From: Candidatus Thioglobus vulcanius
GTDB taxonomy: Bacteria; Pseudomonadota; Gammaproteobacteria; PS1; Pseudothioglobaceae
DNA length: 60,131 nucleotides
Reading direction: 5' to 3'
NCBI GenBank assembly: GCA_910595855.1
Contig: CAJVCJ010000069.1
Coordinates: 1-60,131 of the forward strand
Position numbers and translations under genes: made by a program. Below are positions 47,340 through 56,731 of the stretch, piece after piece (position 1 is the stretch's first letter; each line of letters starts with the position of its first letter). The notes beneath the pieces were generated by a model that had not been told where the DNA came from, made no database searches, and saw nothing but the letters and a program-made list of their open reading frames with translations.

Positions 47340-49898
47340 ATGAAAACAGCCTACTTAGCCCATGTTGATGAGCGCGCCCAAAACAATTTACCTCCATTAG
47401 CATTAAATGCAGAACAAACTCAATCTGTAGTTAAAAATTTAATCAATGGCAATGATGAGGCATTCTATCTCGATTTGTTAACTCATCGGGTGCCGCCTGG
47501 CGTTGACGAAGCTGCCTATGTAAAGGCAAGCTTTTTAACTAGTGTCGCCAAAGGCGAGCAAAATTGTAATGCAATTGATCAAAAGCAGGCGACATTTTTA
47601 CTAGGCACCATGCTAGGTGGCTACAACATTACACCACTAATTGAACTGTTAGATATCGATGCAACTGCGCAGACTGCCTGTGATGCGCTGTCTAAAACAC
47701 TGCTGATTTACGAAGCTTATCAGACTGTTCTAGAGAAATCAGCTGACAATAGCTTTGCCAAAAAAGTGGTGAATGCCTGGGCAAATGCCGATTGGTTTAT
47801 TGCTAAAAATGAATTGCCTACTGAAATTAAACTTACTGTTTTCCGTGTTCAGGGCGAAATCAATACTGATGACTTATCTCCGGCCACTGAAGCCTGGTCT
47901 CGACCTGATATTCCATTACATGCTCAGTCCATGCTCACGAAAACAATGGACAATCCATTGGAAACGATTGCCGAACTTAAAGAAAAAGGACTGCCATTGG
48001 CCTTTGTTGGTGATGTAGTTGGTACTGGCTCTTCACGAAAATCTGCGATTAACTCTGTATTGTGGCACCTAGGTAATGATATTAATTATGTTCCCAATAA
48101 GCGTGGTGGCAGTGTTGTTTTAGGTGAAAGTATCGCGCCCATCTTTTTTAATACTGCTGAAGATTCAGGTGCACTACCAATCGAATGCGATGTATCTAAA
48201 CTTAATATGGGTGATGAAATTACCATATACCCTTATGAGGGAAAGATTACCAATATTCAGGGTGATGTTGTATCCACCTTTGAATTGGCACCAACCACTA
48301 TGCCAGACGAGGTGCGTGCAGGTGGCAGGATCCCTCTAATTATTGGTAGAGGTCTTACGGATAGAACCCGTCAAGATCTAGATTTACCCGTTAGCGGACT
48401 TTTCTTACGCCCACATGATGCTAGTGAATCTAGCGCCGGCTTTACCTTAGCACAAAAAATCGTAGGTAAAGCGTGCGGTGTTGATGGCATTCGCCCAGGC
48501 ACTTACTGTGAACCACGCATGACCACAGTTGGATCGCAAGATACCACGGGTGCCATGACCCGTGATGAGCTTAAAGAATTAGCTTGTTTAGGATTTTCTG
48601 CCGATCTAGTGATGCAAAGTTTTTGCCATACAGCGGCCTACCCAAAACCTATTGACCTAGAGCTCCAACATTCATTGCCAGACTTTATGCATTCTCGTGG
48701 CGGTGTAGCATTAAAGCCTGGTGATGGCATCATTCACCCCTGGTTAAATCGTATGTTATTGCCTGATACAGTCGGCACTGGTGGCGATTCGCACACCCGT
48801 TTCCCGCTAGGCATTAGTTTTCCAGCAGGCTCAGGGCTAGTTGCCTTTGGCGCATCTATCGGCGTATTGCCATTAGACATGCCGGAATCAGTACTCGTTA
48901 AATTTACTGGTACCCTACAAGAAGGTATCACCCTTAGAGACATTGTAAACGCCATCCCATATGTGGCCATCCAGAAGGGCCTACTAACAGTTGAAAAAGA
49001 ACACAAAAAGAATATCTTTTCGGGTCGCATCTTAGAAATAGAGGGCATGGGCGACCTAAAATTAGAGCAAGCATTTGAATTTGCCGATGCTTCTGCAGAG
49101 CGCTCTGCCAATGGTTGCACCTTTAAGCTTAACAAGGAGCCAGTTGAAGAATATTTAAAATCTAACATTGCCTTATTGTCATCAATGATAGAAATGGACT
49201 ATGAAGATAAAAAGACCATTGCTAAGCGCATTAAGGCCATGCAAAAATGGCTAGACAACCCAATATTAATGGAGGCTGACGAGAATTGTGAATATGCAGC
49301 CACGATTGAAATTGATCTGAACGAGATTAAAGAGCCGATCTTATGCTGTCCAAATGATCCGGATGATGTCAAGCTGTTATCAGATGTTGCCAACACTGAG
49401 ATTGACGAAGTGTTTATCGGCTCTTGTATGATGAATATTGGCCACTTTAGGGCGGCAGCTCAATTGCTAAAAGATGATACTGAAACAAAAACCGAACTAT
49501 GGGTAGCGCCGCCTACGCGCATGGATGAGGCGCAACTAAAGAAAGAAGGCACTTATACAGTATTTGAGAATCTCACAGAACATACAGAGGTTCCAGGATG
49601 TTCTTTGTGCATGGGCAATCAAGCGCGAGTCAAAGACAATGCTACTGTCGTGTCGACCTCAACTCGAAACTTTCCAAATCGTTTGGGCGATGATGCTGAT
49701 GTTTACCTTTCCTCTGCTGAGGTAGCCGCCATCACTTCAAAATTAGGGCACATCCCTACTATTGATGAATATTTAACCGCCATGAATGGTATTAAACCAA
49801 TGGCAGCTGAACTTTATCAGTTCCTTAACTTTGATCAGCTCTCTGAGTATCAAGAGGCAGTTGGTCACATTGCACTCGACACAATTCTAGAAGAATAA
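47340..49898 (+). CDS. acnB: Aconitate hydratase B
   Basis: Iron-sulfur TCA-cycle enzyme, 852 residues from the ATG at 47340, the start that best matches the AcnB N-terminus (AYLAHVDERA). It shows the AcnB order: N-terminal HEAT-like domain, swivel domain, then the catalytic domains with TTVGSQDTTGAMTRDELKEL, GVALKPGDGIIHPW and the cluster cysteines in the GSCMMNIGH and PGCSLCMGNQ stretches. AcnB may also hydrate methylaconitate. A bidirectional terminator follows the stop. Confidence 0.95.
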   Translation: MKTAYLAHVDERAQNNLPPLALNAEQTQSVVKNLINGNDEAFYLDLLTHRVPPGVDEAAYVKASFLTSVAKGEQNCNAIDQKQATFLLGTMLGGYNITPLIELLDIDATAQTACDALSKTLLIYEAYQTVLEKSADNSFAKKVVNAWANADWFIAKNELPTEIKLTVFRVQGEINTDDLSPATEAWSRPDIPLHAQSMLTKTMDNPLETIAELKEKGLPLAFVGDVVGTGSSRKSAINSVLWHLGNDINYVPNKRGGSVVLGESIAPIFFNTAEDSGALPIECDVSKLNMGDEITIYPYEGKITNIQGDVVSTFELAPTTMPDEVRAGGRIPLIIGRGLTDRTRQDLDLPVSGLFLRPHDASESSAGFTLAQKIVGKACGVDGIRPGTYCEPRMTTVGSQDTTGAMTRDELKELACLGFSADLVMQSFCHTAAYPKPIDLELQHSLPDFMHSRGGVALKPGDGIIHPWLNRMLLPDTVGTGGDSHTRFPLGISFPAGSGLVAFGASIGVLPLDMPESVLVKFTGTLQEGITLRDIVNAIPYVAIQKGLLTVEKEHKKNIFSGRILEIEGMGDLKLEQAFEFADASAERSANGCTFKLNKEPVEEYLKSNIALLSSMIEMDYEDKKTIAKRIKAMQKWLDNPILMEADENCEYAATIEIDLNEIKEPILCCPNDPDDVKLLSDVANTEIDEVFIGSCMMNIGHFRAAAQLLKDDTETKTELWVAPPTRMDEAQLKKEGTYTVFENLTEHTEVPGCSLCMGNQARVKDNATVVSTSTRNFPNRLGDDADVYLSSAEVAAITSKLGHIPTIDEYLTAMNGIKPMAAELYQFLNFDQLSEYQEAVGHIALDTILEE

Positions 49899-49909
49899 TT
49901 AGAATCATT

Positions 49910-49952
49910 AAGACAATAAAAAAGCCGCTTATAGCGGCTTTTTTATTGTCTT
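49910..49952. terminator. Bidirectional terminator between acnB and rpmG
   Basis: A perfect 19-base-pair stem: AAGACAATAAAAAAGCCGC (49910-49928) against 49934-49952, around loop TTATA. Both strands end in T-runs, so acnB and rpmG can both stop here. The plus-strand tail is again TTTTTTATTGTCT. Confidence 0.95.
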
Positions 49953-49968
49953 TGTAAAAAAGAAAAGA

Positions 49969-50124
49969 TTATTTAATCTTAGCTTCTTTATATATAACGT
50001 GTTGTCTTACAACAGGATCAAACTTTTTAACTTCAACTTTTTCTGGGTGAAGACGCTTGTTCTTAGTTGTTGTGTAGAAATGACCAGTCTTAGCTGATGA
50101 TACTAATTTAATTTTTTCTCTCAT
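49969..50124 (-). CDS. rpmG: 50S ribosomal protein L33
   Basis: A 51-residue ribosomal protein, read by hand from the minus strand: it begins [20 protein letters not shown] and contains KNKR and [11 protein letters not shown]. The zinc-binding cysteines of some L33 forms are absent, so this is the Cys-free type. It follows rpmB by nine bases and has an AGGAG ribosome site. The rpmB-rpmG order is standard for gammaproteobacteria. Confidence 0.95.
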   Translation of the reverse strand: MREKIKLVSSAKTGHFYTTTKNKRLHPEKVEVKKFDPVVRQHVIYKEAKIK

Positions 50125-50133
50125 AATTTACTC

Positions 50134-50370
50134 CTAAACCTTTTCGCCACGTGCGCGGATTTCTTTAAGTACAACGTCGATGCCTTTTTTATCAACGATA
50201 CGTAAACCTTTAGCAGTTAGCTTAAGCTTTACAAAACGATTCTCACTTTCCACCCAAAAACGGTGCGTGTGAAGATTTGGATAAAAACGACGACGCGTCC
50301 TATTGTTTGCGTGTGATACATTGTTACCACTAATTGGTCGCTTACCAGTTACTTGACATATCTTTGCCAT
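50134..50370 (-). CDS. rpmB: 50S ribosomal protein L28
   Basis: A 78-residue ribosomal protein with the conserved start [12 protein letters not shown], then [20 protein letters not shown] and the C-terminal RIVDKKGID. It is first in the rpmB-rpmG pair and has a recognisable promoter upstream. Its neighbours elsewhere (radC, mutM) are not here; the upstream gene on the other strand is tRNA-Ser. Confidence 0.97.
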   Translation of the reverse strand: MAKICQVTGKRPISGNNVSHANNRTRRRFYPNLHTHRFWVESENRFVKLKLTAKGLRIVDKKGIDVVLKEIRARGEKV

Positions 50371-50402
50371 TACTTTACCTACTACAAATCTAAAAGAAGC
50401 AA

Positions 50403-50430
50403 ATTATACTTAAAAAAATTTAACACTCAA
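50403..50430 (-). promoter_or_regulatory. Promoter of rpmB-rpmG
   Basis: On the minus strand TTGAGT (50430-50425) and a perfect TATAAT (50408-50403) are 16 bases apart. The expected start near 50396 gives about 26 bases of leader before the rpmB ATG. Confidence 0.6.
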
Positions 50431-50453
50431 AGCTATATTTTATAAAAAATACA

Positions 50454-50482
50454 TTTACTATTGCCTTAAGTAGCTGTATCAT
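50454..50482 (+). promoter_or_regulatory. Promoter of tRNA-Ser
   Basis: TTTACT at 50454-50459 and TATCAT at 50477-50482 are 17 bases apart, four and five matches to consensus. The start would be near 50488, a few bases before the mature tRNA. Confidence 0.5.
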
Positions 50483-50492
50483 ACACCACTTC

Positions 50493-50582
50493 GGAGGGAT
50501 GGCAGAGCGGCTGAATGCACTGGTCTTGAAAACCAGCAAGGATTAATCTCCTTCCAGGGTTCAAATCCCTGTCCCTCCACCA
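50493..50582 (+). tRNA. tRNA-Ser (anticodon UGA)
   Basis: Complete class II tRNA of 90 bases including the encoded CCA. Acceptor stem GGAGGGA pairs with TCCCTCC (50572-50578). The anticodon stem CTGGT/ACCAG encloses CTTGAAA, with anticodon TGA at 50527-50529. A long variable arm (AAGGA/TCCTT) is typical of serine tRNA. The T arm is CAGGG-TTCAAAT-CCCTG. The discriminator base is A rather than the G usual in serine tRNAs of E. coli. Confidence 0.96.
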
Positions 50583-50623
50583 TCTTATTCCTTGCATCGC
50601 AAGGGCGCTAACCTAGAAAAACA

Positions 50624-50680
50624 TCTCAACAGTGACTTGGCACAAATGCCACGATCCTGTTATTGTTGAGAATCCTTTTT
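50624..50680 (+). terminator. Structured element, possible tRNA-Ser terminator
   Basis: TCTCAACA (50624-50631) pairs with TGTTGAGA (50664-50671), and TGGCA/TGCCA forms an inner hairpin with loop CAAA. A T5 run follows at 50676-50680. A perfect six-pair hairpin CCTTGC-ATC-GCAAGG lies just before, at 50590-50604. It may be an interrupted terminator for the tRNA transcript or a small structured RNA before the DUF3579 gene. Confidence 0.4.
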
Positions 50681-50755
50681 ACCATAGCAAAATTTGGCTT
50701 ATACTATCGAAAAAAAGCAGTATTGCATTGCTTTCACTAAACTAAGGAGATAGTA

Positions 50756-51034
50756 ATGTCGCATATTCGTTACACCCTATCAGGTATTACTAACGATGGT
50801 CAGAAATTTAGACCTAGCGACTGGACTGAAAGACTGGTTTGCATGCAACCCGAACAATTAAAACGCTACAACGGTCATTTAAAAATTCGAAAGATTGACG
50901 GTATCAAATCGATTGTTTTTGACGAGCAACTTGAGTATGCTTGCGCTATTACCTATGAGCGTATTCATTCTTTCGCAAAAATTAACCATCTTATGATTAG
51001 TGAAGAAATTGTTGATAATCAAAAAGAAGCCTAG
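50756..51034 (+). CDS. DUF3579-like protein
   Basis: Basic soluble protein of 92 residues. The N-terminal pattern SGITNDGQKFRPSDWTERL matches DUF3579 as I recall that family, which is common in betaproteobacteria and has no assigned function. A strong ribosome site (AAGGAGA) precedes the ATG, and a TATACT box about 50 bases upstream could be its promoter. It converges on the pirin gene with two bases between stop codons and no terminator. Confidence 0.7.
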   Translation: MSHIRYTLSGITNDGQKFRPSDWTERLVCMQPEQLKRYNGHLKIRKIDGIKSIVFDEQLEYACAITYERIHSFAKINHLMISEEIVDNQKEA

Positions 51035-51036
51035 CA

Positions 51037-51771
51037 TCAATCAACATACGAACCATGTTGATAAATTGGCTGATGAAGCGGCATCCCACAACAAAACATA
51101 AATTCACTATCTTTGTCAGCTTTAATGGATAAGTTTTGCTCTTCATTACACTCCAATAATAACGCCTTAGTTACACTAACTGTCTCATTACCCAATATTA
51201 ATTCGCCTGATAAGACATAAATAATCGCATTAAGGCCTTGGTTAATATAAATTTGGTAAAAATGATCTTGCTTAAGATTGACATGTTGATAGGTAATATC
51301 TGTATGCAGCTCAATCGGGGACCCTCCTCCAACAATATTTCGACAATATCCACCTTCAAAAGTAGTTACAGGTAAATTTTCACTTAAAACTTGATGATAA
51401 CTCGGTTTAATTGTTTTAAGGCGTTTGGGTAAATTAATCCATAATTGAATACCCGTACTTTGACCTTTTTCAGCGGGCACTTCTGAATGAACCATGCCCG
51501 CTCCAGCACAGAACACCTGGGCTCCACCTTTACTAACAAAAGCATCATTACCTAAATTATCTTTATGATGCATGCCTCCATTAAGCATGTAAGTAATTGC
51601 CTCAAAACCTCGATGAGGATGATCTGGAAAACCATGCCCAGCAGAAATGTCAAAATGATCCCATAATACAAACGGATCAAAGTTCATGCGCTTAGTGATA
51701 GGAAATAGGCGATTAACTACAACACCATCACCCTCAAGCGTTTCTTTTGCTCTAATTTTAGTAATCATCAT
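51037..51771 (-). CDS. Pirin family protein
   Basis: Two-cupin iron-binding protein of 244 residues. The N-terminal cupin shows DHFDISAGHGFPDHPHRGFEAITYML with the metal-binding His pair, and the later GMVHSE supplies the other ligands. Bacterial pirins have been linked to quercetinase-like activity and to regulation of pyruvate metabolism; the role here is open. It diverges from alanine dehydrogenase with only 51 bases between starts. Confidence 0.9.
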   Translation of the reverse strand: MMITKIRAKETLEGDGVVVNRLFPITKRMNFDPFVLWDHFDISAGHGFPDHPHRGFEAITYMLNGGMHHKDNLGNDAFVSKGGAQVFCAGAGMVHSEVPAEKGQSTGIQLWINLPKRLKTIKPSYHQVLSENLPVTTFEGGYCRNIVGGGSPIELHTDITYQHVNLKQDHFYQIYINQGLNAIIYVLSGELILGNETVSVTKALLLECNEEQNLSIKADKDSEFMFCCGMPLHQPIYQHGSYVD

Positions 51772-51822
51772 AAAATCCTATAATAGGGAATTATCAAATA
51801 ATATTCGTACTACAATATTAGC

Positions 51823-52932
51823 ATGATTATTGGCATTCCAAAAGAAATTAAAATACACGAATACCGCGTTGGACTAACGCCACACGGCGCCAAGCTGTTA
51901 GTTGAGGCTGGCCATCAGGTGATTATTGAAACACTTGCTGGTGATGCCATTGGATTTAGCGATCAAAATTATCAAGTAGTGGGTGCAAACATTGTGAAAT
52001 CAGCTAAAGCTATCTTCAATCAGGCTGAAATGATCATTAAAGTCAAAGAGCCACAGCCAAAAGAATGCAAGCTGTTAAATAAAAACCAAATACTTTTTAC
52101 CTATTTGCATTTGGCTGCTGACCCAAAACAAACTGAGCTTCTACTAGAATCAGGTGCAACATGCATTGCTTACGAAACCATTACTGATGATAATGGGCGT
52201 TTGCCACTACTTCAGCCCATGAGTGAGATTGCAGGGCGAATGTCTATTCAATCCGGCGCCCACCATCTTGAAAAAACCCAGGGTGGGTCTGGGGTGCTAT
52301 TAAGTGGTGCCACTGGGGTAGATCTTGCACAAGTGCTAGTGCTTGGCGGTGGCGTTGTGGGCATGAATGCTGCCAAAGTGGCTCTAGGTATGGGTGCCGA
52401 TGTTACTATCCTTAATCGCTCAATTTCAGAACGATTAGTAAAATTTCAAAAAAAACACCCACTACAATTGTCCATTGGCCTATCTACGCAAGCCAATATA
52501 GAGCAACACTTAAGTAGCGCTGATTTGGTTATTGGCGCCGTATTAGTTGCAGGGGCTTCGGCACCAAAGCTGATTACACGTGATATGCTCAAGTTAATGA
52601 AAAAAGGTTCAGTGTTGGTCGATGTTTCGATCGATCAGGGTGGCTGTTTTGAAACATCAATAGTGACCACGCACGACAAGCCAACCTATGTGGTTGATGG
52701 CATTATTCATTATTGTGTGGGCAATATGCCTGGTGCAGTCGCACAGACTGCAACCTTAGCATTGACGAATGCGACATTACCTTATGTGATTGAACTTGCC
52801 AATAGAGGCGCTCAGCAAGCCATATTTGATAATTCAAACTTGTTGAATGGATTGAATATTTTTCAAGGCAAAGTCACACATCAAGCGGTAGCTGAAAGCC
52901 TAGACTATCAATATAGCCCAGTTAGTTTTTAA
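51823..52932 (+). CDS. ald: Alanine dehydrogenase
   Basis: NAD-dependent reversible deamination of alanine to pyruvate, 369 residues. The N-terminal [18 protein letters not shown], the [18 protein letters not shown] segment and the Rossmann [13 protein letters not shown] are typical. Its stop overlaps the stop of pyrE on the other strand by four bases. TACAAT lies seven bases before the ATG, and no ribosome site is evident. Confidence 0.94.
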   Translation: MIIGIPKEIKIHEYRVGLTPHGAKLLVEAGHQVIIETLAGDAIGFSDQNYQVVGANIVKSAKAIFNQAEMIIKVKEPQPKECKLLNKNQILFTYLHLAADPKQTELLLESGATCIAYETITDDNGRLPLLQPMSEIAGRMSIQSGAHHLEKTQGGSGVLLSGATGVDLAQVLVLGGGVVGMNAAKVALGMGADVTILNRSISERLVKFQKKHPLQLSIGLSTQANIEQHLSSADLVIGAVLVAGASAPKLITRDMLKLMKKGSVLVDVSIDQGGCFETSIVTTHDKPTYVVDGIIHYCVGNMPGAVAQTATLALTNATLPYVIELANRGAQQAIFDNSNLLNGLNIFQGKVTHQAVAESLDYQYSPVSF

Positions 52933-53567
52933 ACGCCGTATTGATCCCTATAAGCTTCGATACGCGCGATCAGCGCCTGATCGTCACCTTGTTTCAGGTA
53001 GTCGATTAAATGACCAAGATTAATAATACTTAGCACGGCAATACCGAAATTTTCTTCTACTTCTTGAATGGCTGATTTATCACCTTTGCCTTTTTCTTGG
53101 CGGTCAACGGCAACAATCACGCCTTTGGCTTTGGCGCCATTTGCATCAATAATGTCCATTGCTTCACGGATTGCGGTGCCGGCCGTAATCACATCATCGA
53201 TAATTAAAATATCACCTTCCAATGCATGACCAACAATATCGCCACCCTCGCCATGAGTTTTGGCTTCTTTACGATTAAAGCTGTATGGCACATTGACATT
53301 AAATGAATCATTAAGCGCCATTGCACAAGCAGTAGCTAGCGGAATTCCCTTGTAAGCTGGACCAAACAAAACATCAAAATCTAGACCGCTTTCAGTAATG
53401 GCCTGAGCATAAAATTTACCCAATTTTGACAAATGTTCGCCAGTATTAAATGAGCCAGCATTAAAAAAGTAAGGGCTAACACGGCCTGATTTAAGCGTAA
53501 ATTCGCCAAACTTTAACGCGCCAATTTCTAACATAAAATCTACAAAGTCTTTTTGATATTGCTGCAT
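52929..53567 (-). CDS. pyrE: Orotate phosphoribosyltransferase
   Basis: Makes OMP from orotate and PRPP, 212 residues from the ATG at 53567; the longer frame is antisense to xthA. The PRPP motif [13 protein letters not shown] and the [11 protein letters not shown] and [10 protein letters not shown] stretches identify it. An AGGA ribosome site precedes the start. It lies head to head with xthA with only 24 bases between start codons, so its promoter must overlap the start of xthA. E. coli has pyrE next to rph. Confidence 0.96.
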   Translation of the reverse strand: MQQYQKDFVDFMLEIGALKFGEFTLKSGRVSPYFFNAGSFNTGEHLSKLGKFYAQAITESGLDFDVLFGPAYKGIPLATACAMALNDSFNVNVPYSFNRKEAKTHGEGGDIVGHALEGDILIIDDVITAGTAIREAMDIIDANGAKAKGVIVAVDRQEKGKGDKSAIQEVEENFGIAVLSIINLGHLIDYLKQGDDQALIARIEAYRDQYGV

Positions 53568-53591
53568 GGCTTTTCCTATAAAATTATTTTG

Positions 53592-54359
53592 ATGAAGAGA
53601 ATTATAACGGCTAATGTCAATGGCATTCGAGCAGCTGAACGAAAAGGTTTTTTTGCTTGGATGAAAAGCCAAAATGCTGATGTTGTTTGCGTGCAAGAAA
53701 TCAAGGCGCAAGAAGATCAGTTGGATGATAAATTTTATCCAGAAGGCACTCATACCTATTACAAGCCAGCTGAGAAAAAAGGCTATAGTGGTACGGGTTT
53801 ATATTGCAAACAGAAACCTGATCGGGTTATTTTTAGCCCCTGGGAGGATTTTGATTTTGAGGGTCGCTTCATTCAAGCAGATTTTGGCACTCTTAGCGTT
53901 ATTTCAATTTACATCCCTTCTGGATCGTCAAAAGAAGAGCGTCAGCAATATAAAATGGATTTTATGACTGAACGCTTTATGCCTTACTTAAAGACTCTCC
54001 AAAAAGACGGTCGGGATTATATTATTTGTGGCGATATTAATATTGTGCACAAAGAAATTGATATTAAAAATTTCGCTGGCAACAAAAAACGCTCTGGCTG
54101 CTTGCCAGAAGAACGCGCTTGGATGGATGAACTATTTGGAGAGGCTGACTATAGTGATGCCTTTAGAGAAATTAACCAAGAAGCGCATCAATATACTTGG
54201 TGGTCAAATCGCGGGCAAGCCTGGGCCAACAATACCGGATGGCGAATTGATTATCAAATTTTGAGCAAAAATTTGAAAGGCAAAGTGCAAAGTGCATCTA
54301 TTTATAAAGATGAGCGCTTTTCTGACCATTCACCCCTAATCATTGATTACAACTTATGA
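53592..54359 (+). CDS. xthA: Exodeoxyribonuclease III
   Basis: AP endonuclease/exonuclease of 255 residues from the ATG at 53592. Motifs of the EEP fold are present: [24 protein letters not shown] with the metal-binding Glu, [15 protein letters not shown] and the C-terminal RIDYQI with SDHSPL. It complements endonuclease III (nth) in base-excision repair. trmB overlaps its stop by four bases. Confidence 0.94.
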   Translation: MKRIITANVNGIRAAERKGFFAWMKSQNADVVCVQEIKAQEDQLDDKFYPEGTHTYYKPAEKKGYSGTGLYCKQKPDRVIFSPWEDFDFEGRFIQADFGTLSVISIYIPSGSSKEERQQYKMDFMTERFMPYLKTLQKDGRDYIICGDINIVHKEIDIKNFAGNKKRSGCLPEERAWMDELFGEADYSDAFREINQEAHQYTWWSNRGQAWANNTGWRIDYQILSKNLKGKVQSASIYKDERFSDHSPLIIDYNL

Positions 54360-55045
54360 GTGACAAAATAATACGCAAAATTCAAAGTTTTGTTAAACGC
54401 TCTGGTAGATTAACCGAAGGGCAAAAATATGGCTTGAATGATCTTTGGCCTAAATACGGTATTGATCCGATAGTTGACAAAATTATTGATTTTGACACTT
54501 TGTTTGAAAAGCAGCAGGATGTTATTTTGGAAATAGGGTTTGGCAATGGTGACTCATTATTACAAATGGCTATTAATGAGCCTGAGCGAAATTTTTTAGG
54601 CATTGAGGTTTATGAAGCTGGCGTTGGACGCTTGATTAATGAGGCACACAAAAACAAATTAACCAATCTTAAAGTGATTAAAGAGGATGCGGTTGAAGTA
54701 CTAAAAAACAACATCGAAAATAATAGTTTGACTGGATTTCAACTATATTTTGCAGATCCTTGGCATAAGAAAAAACACCACAAACGCCGCATCGTTCAAA
54801 ATGAATTTATGGATATGATGTCAAATAAACTTATTAATAATGGCTTTGTACACATGGCTACAGACTGGGAGCACTATGCGCAACAGATGATGGAAACGCT
54901 TGAATCACACGCCCACTTTAAAAATACACTAAGCGCCCATAAATACTTACCAAGACCTGAACGCAGACCAATTACCAAGTTTGAGCGTCGCGGTGAAAGA
55001 CTTGGCCATGGTGTTTGGGATTTAATTTTTACTAACGAGAAATAA
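54356..55045 (+). CDS. trmB: tRNA (guanine-N7)-methyltransferase
   Basis: SAM-dependent methylation of G46 in tRNA, 229 residues. SAM motif ILEIGFGNGDSLLQMA and the catalytic FADPWHKKKHHKRRIVQ are intact, with the terminal TKFERRGERLGHGVWDL. It is coupled to xthA by an ATGA overlap and followed by fxsA after two bases. Confidence 0.96.
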   Translation: MSDKIIRKIQSFVKRSGRLTEGQKYGLNDLWPKYGIDPIVDKIIDFDTLFEKQQDVILEIGFGNGDSLLQMAINEPERNFLGIEVYEAGVGRLINEAHKNKLTNLKVIKEDAVEVLKNNIENNSLTGFQLYFADPWHKKKHHKRRIVQNEFMDMMSNKLINNGFVHMATDWEHYAQQMMETLESHAHFKNTLSAHKYLPRPERRPITKFERRGERLGHGVWDLIFTNEK

Positions 55046-55047
55046 TT

Positions 55048-55494
55048 ATGATTTTTCCAATATTTGTTGTGATGACTTTACTAGAGATTTACATACTGGT
55101 TTCAGTAGGTGAATCAATTGGTGGATTTTCTACTATTCTATTAGTTGTTATTACTGCATTGATTGGCTCAACCCTACTCAAACAACAGGGCTGGTCAACT
55201 ATGGCTAAAGCTCAAAATGCTATGGCCAATGGACAAACGCCTGCGTTCGAAATGATGGAGGGTGTGGTAATACTGGTCTCTGGCGTACTACTACTAACCC
55301 CTGGATTTATCACTGATGGCATTGGCCTGCTGGGCTTGATGCCTTTTTCTAGGGTTTATTTCATTGATCGAATTTTATCTAAAAATGCCGAAAAAGTATT
55401 CTCTAAAAAAAATGGTCCGTTTATTCACAAAGACCAACCCAATAAAACTAAAGACAAAAATGGCACGATTGATGGTGAATTTTGGGAAGACTAA
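55048..55494 (+). CDS. fxsA: FxsA family membrane protein
   Basis: Inner-membrane protein of 148 residues with three to four hydrophobic segments and the FxsA core LIGSTLLKQQGWSTMAKAQ with the GVLLLTPGFITDGIGLLGL-like stretch. In E. coli its overproduction relieves phage T7 exclusion by F; the normal role is unknown. The last 13 bases overlap the start of folC. Confidence 0.92.
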   Translation: MIFPIFVVMTLLEIYILVSVGESIGGFSTILLVVITALIGSTLLKQQGWSTMAKAQNAMANGQTPAFEMMEGVVILVSGVLLLTPGFITDGIGLLGLMPFSRVYFIDRILSKNAEKVFSKKNGPFIHKDQPNKTKDKNGTIDGEFWED

Positions 55495-56672
55495 CAACGC
55501 TGGATGAGTGGCTTGGCTGGCAAGAAAGCTTACACACACAAGAAATTGATCTTGGTCTAGAACGAATTAGTCGCGTTTATAACAAGCTATTTCCAAAAGG
55601 TGTTCCATTTAAAGTTATCACTGTTGCCGGCACTAATGGCAAAGGCTCAACTATAGCTTTTATTGAAAGCATTTATCAACAAACTCGCTTTTCGGTGGCT
55701 AAATTTACCTCGCCACACATTCTTGATTACAATGAGCGCTTTTGTATTAATGGTGTACTGGCAACTAACGTGCAAATTTGCACAGCTTTTGAAAAAATTG
55801 AGCAAGTTCGTGGCGACACCTCTTTAACCTACTTTGAATTTTCAACACTGGCAGCTCTGCTGATTTTTTCTGATCAAAAAGTGGATGTTGCCGTTTTAGA
55901 GATTGGTCTGGGTGGTAGGTTAGATTCTGTCAATATAGTGAATTCTGATGTTGCCGTGATTACCAATATTGCGATTGATCATGTGGATTATCTGGGTGAT
56001 ACACGCGAGCTCATTGGCCATGAAAAAGCCGGCATTATGCGAGCCAATCATCCATGCGTCTGTAGCGATACAAACCCACCTTTATCACTGCAAAAACATG
56101 CTGATAACATTGGTACCCTGCTCGAATTTGTATCAGAACCTTATTCAGGAACCTTGAGCCTTAAAGGCGATCACCAGCAATACAATGCCGCACTTGCTGC
56201 TTTATGCGTCAGTAGGCTTAACAAACAGCTTGAGGTTGGTGAACTCTTAATACATCAGGGCTTAGAAAAAGCACAGTTAGACGGACGCTTTCAGATAAAA
56301 AAGATTAACAATAAGCAATTTATTTTTGATGTGGCCCACAATGAGGCTGCTGTCAAAGCGTTAGCCAAAGAGCTTAACAAAGATAAACAACCAACATTAG
56401 CTGTTTTTTCAGCTCTTAAAGATAAAAATATTTCTTTAATGATTAAAGCTATTTCACCATCTATTGATCAATGGCTAATAGCGCCATTAAGCGTTAATCG
56501 AGCAGCAGACGTTACATTTTTAATTGATCAATTTCAATTAAAAGATTCTATCAAGGCTTACAGTGTTATCGATCTAGCCATTACCGAGGCCATAAATCAA
56601 CACACCTACCAACGCATTGTGGTGTTTGGATCCTTTCATGTTGTTGCTGATGCATTGACGGTGTTTAAGTAA
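55482..56672 (+). CDS. folC: Folylpolyglutamate/dihydrofolate synthase
   Basis: Adds glutamate to dihydropteroate and to folates, 396 residues. The P-loop TVAGTNGKGST, the YFEFSTLAAL stretch, LEIGLGGRLDSVN and FDVAHNEAA are typical. The only plausible start is TTG at 55482, inside fxsA, giving LTTLDEWLGW in the position of the E. coli N-terminus. It is followed by cvpA and purF, a conserved gammaproteobacterial order, although dedD is missing. Confidence 0.93.
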   Translation: MGRLTTLDEWLGWQESLHTQEIDLGLERISRVYNKLFPKGVPFKVITVAGTNGKGSTIAFIESIYQQTRFSVAKFTSPHILDYNERFCINGVLATNVQICTAFEKIEQVRGDTSLTYFEFSTLAALLIFSDQKVDVAVLEIGLGGRLDSVNIVNSDVAVITNIAIDHVDYLGDTRELIGHEKAGIMRANHPCVCSDTNPPLSLQKHADNIGTLLEFVSEPYSGTLSLKGDHQQYNAALAALCVSRLNKQLEVGELLIHQGLEKAQLDGRFQIKKINNKQFIFDVAHNEAAVKALAKELNKDKQPTLAVFSALKDKNISLMIKAISPSIDQWLIAPLSVNRAADVTFLIDQFQLKDSIKAYSVIDLAITEAINQHTYQRIVVFGSFHVVADALTVFK

Positions 56673-56731
56673 CGTTTGAACAGAAAACCTTGTAAAATTG
56701 GCGCATATATAAAAAATGATCTAAAAAATTG

